Below are positions 8,450-14,844 of a stretch of DNA of 64,000 nt, in pieces; position 1 is the first letter of the stretch; the number at the start of each line of letters is the position of its first letter. The notes below the pieces were generated by a model. It was not told the DNA's origin and ran no database searches. It worked only from the letters and a program-made list of their open reading frames with translations. The stretch covers positions 372,001 to 436,000 of the forward strand of contig NC_013162.1 in the NCBI RefSeq assembly GCF_000023285.1, read 5' to 3'. A program made the translations under genes and the position numbers. The DNA is from Capnocytophaga ochracea DSM 7271 (GTDB taxonomy: Bacteria > Bacteroidota > Bacteroidia > Flavobacteriales > Flavobacteriaceae).

Positions 8450-9316
8450 TTATTGCATTCTCTTAAACCTATTATGCGTCCACAAGTAAAACTCTGGTTT
8501 GTCGTAAATCTGCCTGTTGATACGTTCAAAAAACATATCCGTAATCTGAAAATCCACGTATTCAGTAGGATTTTCCGCCAATACTTCAAAGGTAGTTTGG
8601 TAATAACCGCGCTTTACTTTTTCTATTTTAGCAAATACAATCACCGTATTGAGTGCCTTTCCCAAGCGTTCCGCCCCTGTAAATACAGGCACATTAAGCC
8701 CCAAAAACGGACGCCGATAGTTCTTCTTATTATTAGGAATCTGGTCAGAAGCAAAACCATAGCAATATACCTCGTGCGCATCTTTGTGTTTTTTCATTTC
8801 TCTATGCGCCGTATAGCGAGGCAAAAGGTAACTGTGGTGTTTCATTCGTATTTTTTGTAACAACCTGTCAAAATACTTATTGCTCAGCGGAGTATAAAGC
8901 GCATACGACTTGTGTTCAAGAAAATAAGCCAAAGACAACAACCACTCATAACTCGCATAATGACTGCACATAATGAGGATATTACGCTCCTCTTCTTCAT
9001 ACTTTTTGAGCACCTCAAGATTAGGATACACCATACGCTTCTTCATCTCTTTTTCACTCATTCCGTATGATTTCACCATTTCTAATAAAATATCACAAAA
9101 GTGATGGTAAAATTTGCGTTCTATCGTTCTAAGTTCCGCTTCTGTTTTAAAAGGAAAAGCCGTATGGAGGTTCTTGCGTACCACTTTCACCCTGTATTTC
9201 AATAGAGTATAAAGTATAAAATAAAAGAAATCCGATACTCTGTAAAGAAGCCAAAAAGGCAATCGCGAAATCCCCCAAACAATAGGATAAGCAATAATAT
9301 AAATTAATAAATTCAT
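8450..9316 (-). CDS. LpxL/HtrB-type lipid A acyltransferase
   Basis: 288 residues with an N-terminal hydrophobic segment (about 5-40). H119 and E124 in SHYASYEW form the H-x4-E catalytic motif of the lipid A late acyltransferase family (LpxL/LpxM, PF03279). The FPFK segment and the middle strand pattern also fit. It would transfer a secondary acyl chain from acyl-ACP to the Kdo-lipid A precursor at the inner membrane. Length is close to the usual 290-310. Transcribed alone from a TAACTTTG promoter. The exact acyl chain and position cannot be told from sequence. Confidence 0.88.
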   Translation of the reverse strand: MNLLIYIIAYPIVWGISRLPFWLLYRVSDFFYFILYTLLKYRVKVVRKNLHTAFPFKTEAELRTIERKFYHHFCDILLEMVKSYGMSEKEMKKRMVYPNLEVLKKYEEEERNILIMCSHYASYEWLLSLAYFLEHKSYALYTPLSNKYFDRLLQKIRMKHHSYLLPRYTAHREMKKHKDAHEVYCYGFASDQIPNNKKNYRRPFLGLNVPVFTGAERLGKALNTVIVFAKIEKVKRGYYQTTFEVLAENPTEYVDFQITDMFFERINRQIYDKPEFYLWTHNRFKRMQ

Positions 9317-9335
9317 TCTGTCCCTAATTTTGTGG

Positions 9336-9363
9336 CAAAGTTAATAATTTAATATTATCCAAA
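9336..9363 (-). promoter_or_regulatory. Promoter for the LpxL-type gene
   Basis: On the minus strand TAACTTTG (9336-9343) fits the -7 consensus. TTTG (9360-9363) lies 16 nt upstream, slightly short spacing. The ATG is 20 nt downstream. Confidence 0.5.
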
Positions 9364-9439
9364 AAAGTAAATCTGTGATTTTTGTATTTTCCAAAGAAAG
9401 AAAGTTCGTGGCAAACTTTACCAAAGTTTTAAATTGCTT

Positions 9440-9482
9440 GTCGTGCTACAACTTGCCTGTCGTGCTACGACTTTGGCACGAA
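9440..9482. repeat. Twin GCT-loop mini-hairpins
   Basis: GTCGTGCTACAAC (9440-9452) and GTCGTGCTACGAC (9459-9471) are 13-nt hairpins with 5-nt arms and a GCT loop, separated by TTGCCT and followed by TTTGGCACG. The first has one arm mismatch. The same layout with other arm sequences occurs at 21342 and 39486. Confidence 0.7.
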
Positions 9483-9532
9483 ATTCGCTATTTACTATAA
9501 GAAGATGTAAAGTCATAAATTCCGTAAAATCC

Positions 9533-9682
9533 CTCACCTTTAGGTGAGAAATCCGTGAATTAATATGTTATTTACTTAAATTTATTGCCGAAGAATCCGT
9601 GAAATCTGTGAAATCCGTGCGAGATTTTAAAACATTTATTGCTTTTGCGGATTGTCCCCCTTCGGGGGTTCGGAGGCTTTTT
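9533..9682 (+). repeat. Hairpin and dispersed AATCCGTG / GGATTGTCC words
   Basis: CTCACCT-TT-AGGTGAG is a perfect hairpin (9533-9548). AATCCGTG then recurs several times (9550-9620). GGATTGTCCCCC-TTC-GGGGG and its tail (9649-9681) recur with small changes at 18347-18377. This fills most of the 380-bp gap before the DUF4476 gene. I see no gene in it. Confidence 0.55.
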
Positions 9683-9697
9683 AATCTACATACACTT

Positions 9698-10498
9698 ATG
9701 AAAAAGTTATTATTACTTTGCTTAGGGGTTTTAACCTCAGTAAGCTGGGCGCAAGAAGTAGGCTCAGCAGGTCGTTTGTTACAAAACGAATACCGTCAAA
9801 ACAAACAAGCGCGCGCTGTCATTGGGCGGGGTGGTATCTCAGTAAATATCGATTGGGAATACGACTATAACGGCGGTTATGCCGAAGTCTTTATCCGTAT
9901 TCCTGAACGCGACCGCTTTACAGTGAGTATAGGCGACCAAGAAATCACTAGTACTACCGGTATGTATCGCTTCTTCGACGTAACAGCTAACCCTCAACCA
10001 CTCAGCATCTGGCAAGGACGTACGCTCATTTATCGAGTAACTATCAATCCCCGTAACAACACCCGTATGATAATGGACTTTTTTTCACGCGAAGGACTCT
10101 ATTTGTTAGACGAAATTAGCTTGAACAACAATCAGCCCTCCTATCACGGTCGTCAATGGAATGATGTGTGGAATCGCTCATACGGTGGAGGCTATGGAGG
10201 TGCTCCTATGATGCGTCAAGGTGATTTTAATAACTTCTTTAAGATGTACAAGAACGAAAGTTTCGATAAAGACAAGCTAGCTTTCTTCCGTGCCCAAAAG
10301 AATATCGTATCGTTTACCACTGAGCAAATAGGCGAACTGATGGAAGAACTTTCTTTTGACGATAATAAACTCATCATCGCACAAGAAGCCTATCCTAATG
10401 TAGTCGACCCTCAAAACTATTACCAGTTGCAAGCTAAATTCACCTTCTCATCTGGTAAAAAGAAACTATCAGAGTTCCTACAATCAGTGCGCAGATAA
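9698..10498 (+). CDS. DUF4476 secreted protein
   Basis: 266 residues from the ATG at 9698, chosen because it opens a clean signal peptide (MKKLLLLCLGVLTSVSWAQE). The longer frame back to 9599 runs through repeat sequence. A middle beta-rich part with paired charged strands (about 50-140) and a Gly/Tyr linker (SYGGGYGGAP) lead to a C-terminal helical DUF4476 domain (about 178-262: FFKMYKNESFDKDKL, VDPQNYYQLQAKF). DUF4476 is common in Bacteroidota and its function is unknown. Located before trxA but with a separate promoter between them. Confidence 0.82.
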   Translation: MKKLLLLCLGVLTSVSWAQEVGSAGRLLQNEYRQNKQARAVIGRGGISVNIDWEYDYNGGYAEVFIRIPERDRFTVSIGDQEITSTTGMYRFFDVTANPQPLSIWQGRTLIYRVTINPRNNTRMIMDFFSREGLYLLDEISLNNNQPSYHGRQWNDVWNRSYGGGYGGAPMMRQGDFNNFFKMYKNESFDKDKLAFFRAQKNIVSFTTEQIGELMEELSFDDNKLIIAQEAYPNVVDPQNYYQLQAKFTFSSGKKKLSEFLQSVRR

Positions 10499-10540
10499 CA
10501 AACGTTATAGTAGTATAACAAAAAACTATTACCGTGAGGT

Positions 10541-10570
10541 TTTGTATTTTTAATAAAGTTTGTATCTTTG
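10541..10570 (+). promoter_or_regulatory. trxA promoter
   Basis: TTTG (10541-10544) and TATCTTTG (10563-10570), spaced 18 nt. The ATG follows 35 nt later. Confidence 0.75.
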
Positions 10571-10605
10571 CCTCAAATTTAATTACAATATAAAAACATA
10601 TTAGT

Positions 10606-10926
10606 ATGGCATTAGAAATAACAGATGGAAATTTTGAAGACTTGGTGCTTAAAAGTACCCAGCCTGTATTAGTAGACTTTTGGGCAGTGTGGTGTGGACC
10701 TTGCCGTATGCTCGCTCCCGTTGTAGAAGAAATATCTAAAGAATACGAAGGTAGAGTAGTAGTAGGCAAAGTAGATGTGGATAACAACCAAGAATTTGCT
10801 GCTAAATATGGCATTCGCAATATCCCTACCGTATTGGTATTCCAAAATGGAGAGGTAGTAGGTCGCCAAGTGGGAGTAGCTCCTAAAAAGACTTACACCG
10901 ATGCATTAGACGGATTATTGTCTTAA
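10606..10926 (+). CDS. trxA: Thioredoxin
   Basis: 106 residues, the standard length. The active site WCGPC has C30 and C33; the cis-proline loop RNIPT and the FWAVWC core are intact. It reduces protein disulfides in the cytoplasm with electrons from thioredoxin reductase, and supplies ribonucleotide reductase and peroxidases such as the Tpx encoded at 61.2 kb. No signal peptide. Single-gene unit between its own promoter and a strong terminator. Confidence 0.97.
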   Translation: MALEITDGNFEDLVLKSTQPVLVDFWAVWCGPCRMLAPVVEEISKEYEGRVVVGKVDVDNNQEFAAKYGIRNIPTVLVFQNGEVVGRQVGVAPKKTYTDALDGLLS

Positions 10927-10944
10927 TTGCTTGTCGTGTTACAA

Positions 10945-10991
10945 CAAAAAAGGCTATCAACAACTTATTGTAATTGTTGATAGCCTTTTTT
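10945..10991. terminator. Bidirectional terminator after trxA
   Basis: 18-bp stem (AAAAAAGGCTATCAACAA with its complement) and an 11-nt loop, with T tracts both ways. It lies between convergent trxA and the HIT gene. A GTCGTGTTACAAC mini-hairpin remnant (10933-10945) abuts it. Confidence 0.88.
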
Positions 10992-11009
10992 GTATTGTCT
11001 TCTTTAAGG

Positions 11010-11396
11010 CTAAAACGCTTCTCTTACTTTCTGCGCAAGCGCTTTAAACTCTTCATCAGTAAGTTTTACTTTGTGTTGGAAGGTCATTTCCTTCATCTCG
11101 CTGATAGGAATGAGGTGTACGTGTACGTGAGGCACTTCAAGACCTACAACTGCTACGCCTATACGCTCGCAAGGTACTACCTTTTCAAGAGCTTTGGCTA
11201 CACGTTTTGAGAAAGCCATCAAGCGCAGATAATGGTCGTCATCCATATCAAAAATATAGCTGATTTCTTGTTTAGGCACGCAGAGGGTATGCCCTTTGGC
11301 ATTAGGGTTAATATCGAAAAAAGCGATAAACTCATCGTCTTCCGCTACTTTGTAGCAAGGAATTTCCCCATTGATAATTTTTGTAAAAATACTCAT
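11010..11396 (-). CDS. HIT family nucleotide-binding hydrolase
   Basis: 128 residues. The histidine triad HVHVH (H90, H92, H94) followed by LIP, and the N-terminal IFTKIINGEIPCYKVAEDD, identify the Hint/HinT branch of HIT proteins, which hydrolyse adenosine phosphoramidates or related nucleotides. Last gene of a likely greA / small membrane peptide / HIT operon (gaps of 48 and 31 nt), and it ends at the bidirectional terminator. Cytoplasmic; the natural substrate is uncertain for this family. Confidence 0.93.
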   Translation of the reverse strand: MSIFTKIINGEIPCYKVAEDDEFIAFFDINPNAKGHTLCVPKQEISYIFDMDDDHYLRLMAFSKRVAKALEKVVPCERIGVAVVGLEVPHVHVHLIPISEMKEMTFQHKVKLTDEEFKALAQKVREAF

Positions 11397-11427
11397 TTTT
11401 TTTATTTGTTAGTTCAGGTTTTAGGAC

Positions 11428-11568
11428 TTAGCCAATCTTTAAGTATAAACCAATAATCATAAGGGCAAGAGTAATAAATAATCCCACCACCCATTTTATG
11501 ATATCTAATTTAGCTTGCGCTAAATCTTGCTTTGTTGCAAGTTTATCTTCTGATTGGGGTAAAATCAT
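11428..11568 (-). CDS. 46-residue coiled-coil and membrane-segment peptide
   Basis: Translated by hand: MILPQSEDKLATKQDLAQAK at the start, then a short amphipathic helix, one transmembrane segment (about 26-43, WVVGLFITLALMIIGLY), and the end LKIG. It resembles the C-terminal tail of CCDC90/DUF1640-type coiled-coil membrane proteins (TKxDL...KWVVGL). It sits between greA and the HIT gene in the same direction, 48 and 31 nt away, so it is probably co-transcribed. It could be a true small protein or the remnant of a longer one. The compact open frame within an operon favours translation; function unknown. Confidence 0.6.
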   Translation of the reverse strand: MILPQSEDKLATKQDLAQAKLDIIKWVVGLFITLALMIIGLYLKIG

Positions 11569-11616
11569 ATTTTAGTAATAAAAAAACTATATTTAGTATA
11601 TGTTCTTACCTCTTAT

Positions 11617-12090
11617 CTATCTTGAGATTTCTAAAATCTCCAATTTAAGAGTGCCATTAGGTACCTTAATCTCAGCTATTTCACCTACTGATTTGCCCAA
11701 GAGCCCTTTGCCAATAGGCGAACTTACCGATATTTTCCCTGCTTTTAGGTCGGCTTCACTTTCTGCTACAAGGGTATAAGTAATCTCCATCTTGTTAGCC
11801 AGATTTTTCAACTTTACGGTAGAGAGCACAAGCACTTTGCTCACATCAAGTTGTGATTCATCGATAATGCGAGCATTAGCTACCAATTCTTCGAGTTTGG
11901 CAATCTTCATTTCCAATAAACCTTGCGCTTCTTTAGCAGCGTCGTACTCAGCGTTTTCTGAAAGGTCTCCTTTGTCACGTGCCTCAGCAATAGCTTGAGA
12001 AGCACGAGGGCGCTCCACATCTTTCAGCTGATTGAGCTCATCACGAAGCTTTTTCAGCCCTTCAGCAGTGTAATATGATACTTTCTTCAT
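11617..12090 (-). CDS. greA: Transcription elongation factor GreA
   Basis: 157 residues, the normal length. The N-terminal coiled coil carries the tip motif (RDKGDLSENAEYDAAKEAQG, about 38-57) whose acidic residues enter the RNA polymerase secondary channel and stimulate transcript cleavage. The C-terminal FKBP-like domain ends with SPIGKGLLGKSVGEIAEIKV. Rescues backtracked polymerase. First gene of a likely operon. Its leader holds a terminator-like hairpin at the very 5' end, described separately. Confidence 0.97.
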   Translation of the reverse strand: MKKVSYYTAEGLKKLRDELNQLKDVERPRASQAIAEARDKGDLSENAEYDAAKEAQGLLEMKIAKLEELVANARIIDESQLDVSKVLVLSTVKLKNLANKMEITYTLVAESEADLKAGKISVSSPIGKGLLGKSVGEIAEIKVPNGTLKLEILEISR

Positions 12091-12120
12091 AATATCCTTT
12101 TAATGTTGTTATGTTTATAT

Positions 12121-12158
12121 AAAAATAAAAAATCCTCAAATAGTCTCTCTGAGGATTT
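12121..12158 (-). terminator. Terminator-like hairpin in the greA leader
   Basis: In the greA transcript the arms AAATCCTCA and TGAGGATTT (plus-strand 12150-12158 and 12130-12138) form a 9-bp stem with an 11-nt loop, followed by TTTATTTTTAT. It starts within a few nucleotides of the predicted transcription start and lies 30 nt upstream of the ATG. This is the shape of a leader terminator or attenuator. Elsewhere in the 12091-12452 gap I see only the two divergent promoters. Confidence 0.6.
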
Positions 12159-12165
12159 CTGCGGG

Positions 12166-12196
12166 CAAAGGTAATACTTTTTTTTAAACTGACAAA
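12166..12196 (-). promoter_or_regulatory. greA promoter
   Basis: Minus strand: TTTG (12193-12196) and TACCTTTG (12166-12173), spaced 19 nt. Confidence 0.75.
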
Positions 12197-12379
12197 CTTT
12201 TTATAACAAAGTAGTACGCTTTTCTTCTTTTGATATCAAATATAAAATCACTAATGCTAATTAACATAAGTTTTGTATAAGCTACCTCTTATCTAAAAAA
12301 CACCTCTACACAAAACAAACAAATCTTGGCACACTTTTGGTATCAATTCAGTGAGGATTTTGAAAAAAATAACTATATA

Positions 12380-12411
12380 TTTGTTGCATTTCAATATTTT
12401 TAATAACTTTG
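12380..12411 (+). promoter_or_regulatory. Promoter for the MltD-type gene
   Basis: TTTG (12380-12383) and TAACTTTG (12404-12411), spaced 20 nt; ATG 41 nt downstream. Confidence 0.75.
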
Positions 12412-12452
12412 TCCCCTTGCTAAATCTAAGTTAAAAAACACTCAACAATAAT

Positions 12453-13775
12453 ATGACACTTAAAAAATATACATTGGGAACTCTTTTTTGTTTTTTAATC
12501 GGTAGTTTATCCGTTGAAGCACAGAGCTCGTTCTCCAAAGATACCATCAATCAAACTATTGCTAACAACAAACGCGAAGCTCTTCGCAAACTAAACGACA
12601 ACCCTAAGGCAAGAAAATACGATGAAAAATGGCTAAAAGAACTCTCTAATTCCGATTTATTCGAGCAAATGAGTGAAGATATCGCTACTACCCCCACCGA
12701 TGTAACCTACGACGAACTTCCCACTGAAGTCCTCAAAAAACGATTAGAGAAACTTAACCAGAAAACTCCTTTCAATGTAGAATATAATCCTATCTTGGAA
12801 CAGGTAATCAAGTCGTTTCTCAAAAATCGCCGTTCTTCTTTAGAGCGCCTAATGACCCTTAGTGATTATTATTTCCCGATGTTTGAACAAGAGATGAGTA
12901 ATCAAAAGATTCCTTTAGAGATGAAGTATTTAGCCATTATCGAGTCGGCTCTAAACCCTAAAGCTCGTTCGCGTGCAGGGGCTACAGGCTTATGGCAGTT
13001 TATGTACAGTACAGGTAAAGGTTATGGCTTAGAAGTAAATAATTATGTTGATGAGCGTAGCGACCCCATTCGCTCTACCAAAGCAGCTGCAAAATACCTA
13101 AATGAACTCTATAAAATATTTGGTGACTGGGATTTAACACTCGCCGCTTACAATTCAGGACCCGGTAATGTAACCAAAGCCATTCGCCGTTCCAATGGCA
13201 AGACTAACTATTGGAATTTGCGCCCTTATCTTCCCAGAGAAACCGCTGGATATGTACCGGCTTTCTTGGCAACTCTCTATATTTTTGAATATGCCAAAGA
13301 ACACGGCTTCAAGCCTCAAAAGCGCGCTAATCACGTTTTTGAAACCGATACTATCCGCGTAAAGCAAGCTATATCTTTTAAAGACATTTCCGATATTACA
13401 GGTATGGACGTAAAAGATATTCAGTTTTTTAACCCTTCCTATCAATTAGATGTTGTCCCTTATGTTGAAGGTCGTAACTACGCCGTGCGCTTACCTATTT
13501 CCGAGATAGGTAAGTTTGTAGCCAACGAAGAGGCTATCTATGCTTATCTAAATGAAGAAAAAGCAAACCGTGAGCAACCTCTCCCTCAAGTGGTAAAAGG
13601 CGACCAATATGCAGGAGGCAGATCTTCTAAGAAAACAGTCTACACGGTAAAGAAAGGAGATAATTTAGGAAAGATTGCTACACGGCACGGAGTAACAGTT
13701 TCTAATCTCAAACGCTGGAACCGTATCAAGGGCAGTAATATTCGTGTAGGACAACGGCTCTCTATCTATAGGTAA
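12453..13775 (+). CDS. MltD-type lytic transglycosylase with LysM
   Basis: 440 residues. Signal peptide (1-23, ending SVEA). The SLT / goose-lysozyme-like domain spans about 150-290, with catalytic Glu near 164 in IIESALNPKARS and the motifs GLWQFM and AYNSGPGNV. A C-terminal LysM repeat (about 395-438, YTVKKGDNLGKIATRHGVTV) binds glycan chains. It cleaves peptidoglycan to 1,6-anhydro-muropeptides in the periplasm during wall turnover. Only one LysM is clear; E. coli MltD has two. The UbiA gene follows 28 nt downstream and may be co-transcribed. Confidence 0.92.
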   Translation: MTLKKYTLGTLFCFLIGSLSVEAQSSFSKDTINQTIANNKREALRKLNDNPKARKYDEKWLKELSNSDLFEQMSEDIATTPTDVTYDELPTEVLKKRLEKLNQKTPFNVEYNPILEQVIKSFLKNRRSSLERLMTLSDYYFPMFEQEMSNQKIPLEMKYLAIIESALNPKARSRAGATGLWQFMYSTGKGYGLEVNNYVDERSDPIRSTKAAAKYLNELYKIFGDWDLTLAAYNSGPGNVTKAIRRSNGKTNYWNLRPYLPRETAGYVPAFLATLYIFEYAKEHGFKPQKRANHVFETDTIRVKQAISFKDISDITGMDVKDIQFFNPSYQLDVVPYVEGRNYAVRLPISEIGKFVANEEAIYAYLNEEKANREQPLPQVVKGDQYAGGRSSKKTVYTVKKGDNLGKIATRHGVTVSNLKRWNRIKGSNIRVGQRLSIYR

Positions 13776-13803
13776 CGGCTAACAAGTACAAAACATACGC
13801 ATA

Positions 13804-14670
13804 ATGAGGAGAACTACCTTATTAAAGCTCATCGGAATTTTTTCGGTTGTACGAGGTTATAATATAATGATAGTATGCCTCGCCCAATATTTAGCTGCTA
13901 TCTTTGTGCTTTCGCATAAACCTTGGCGTGAGGTAATTTTTGACGATTCTTTACTGATGCTTGTCATTGCAGGAGCCTTGGCTATCGCAGGAGGCTATAT
14001 TATCAATGGTTTTTACGACAAAGAAAAAGACCTTATCAATAAGCCCAACAAAACAATGATAGACCATCTGGTAAGTCAAAATACTAAACTCACTCTTTAC
14101 TTTTTGCTTAACTTCCTTTCAGTAATTGTAGCCAGTTATGTATCCTTCAGAGCAGTGATTTTCTTCTCAGGATATATTTTCACAATGTGGCTCTATTCTC
14201 ACCGTATCAAGAAGTTATTATTTTTTGGCAACCTCACTTCGGCAGTACTGGCTATTATACCCTTCTTTGCCATCTTTGTATATTACCGCAACTTCGAGGC
14301 GATAATTTTCGTACACGCCCTACTCATCTTTCTGCTTATCCTTATCAAGGAGTTTATTAAAGATTTACAAAATATCAAAGGAGATTTGGCTCATAACTAC
14401 GCTACTATACCCGTAGTATATGGAGAGTCCTTCTCCAAAAAGCTCATTACCCTAAGCGTCGTGTTGTGTGCCTTACCTATTTACGTATTGCTCAATTATT
14501 TTTCGATAGGAAATTTAACCTATTTTCTATGGTTTATGCTTATATATTTATGTATTTTTGTATGTCTTCTTTGGCGAAGTAAAGACCAAAAACATTATGC
14601 ATTGCTCCACAATATGCTTAAATTGATATTAGTAGCAGGCATATTCAGCGTAGCACTTACTGTAAAATAA
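13804..14670 (+). CDS. UbiA-superfamily prenyltransferase
   Basis: 288 residues, almost all membrane helices (about eight or nine). The two aspartate motifs that bind prenyl diphosphate through magnesium are present: N68-x3-D72-x3-D76 (NGFYDKEKD) and DLQNIKGD near 188-195. Related flavobacterial proteins are often named geranylgeranylglycerol-phosphate geranylgeranyltransferase, but sequence alone does not fix the acceptor; menaquinone synthesis (MenA-like) is an alternative. Lies 28 nt after the transglycosylase gene with a terminator about 120 nt downstream. Confidence 0.85.
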   Translation: MRRTTLLKLIGIFSVVRGYNIMIVCLAQYLAAIFVLSHKPWREVIFDDSLLMLVIAGALAIAGGYIINGFYDKEKDLINKPNKTMIDHLVSQNTKLTLYFLLNFLSVIVASYVSFRAVIFFSGYIFTMWLYSHRIKKLLFFGNLTSAVLAIIPFFAIFVYYRNFEAIIFVHALLIFLLILIKEFIKDLQNIKGDLAHNYATIPVVYGESFSKKLITLSVVLCALPIYVLLNYFSIGNLTYFLWFMLIYLCIFVCLLWRSKDQKHYALLHNMLKLILVAGIFSVALTVK

Positions 14671-14787
14671 TCTCAACTCAATGTAACGATTTATTAATAT
14701 TCAAATACTTTTACGGTTACAGTACTTTACCAAAGTTTAGCCCTTTGGATATTACCTCTCTTACATCAAACTCTCGCTAAATAACAA

Positions 14788-14816
14788 AAAGAGCTGTCTT
14801 AATAAGACAGCTCTTT
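14788..14816. terminator. Bidirectional terminator
   Basis: Stem of 13 bp (AAAGAGCTGTCTT with its complement) around a 3-nt loop, with T tracts on both strands, between convergent UbiA and Sel1-repeat genes. Confidence 0.85.
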
Positions 14817-14844
14817 CCGCATTTATTATTTGAAAAAGGAGAGT

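Noticed and set aside
8414-8860. 148-codon frame on the plus strand
   Set aside because: It starts in a repeat hairpin and then runs antisense to the LpxL-type gene, whose catalytic motif is clear.
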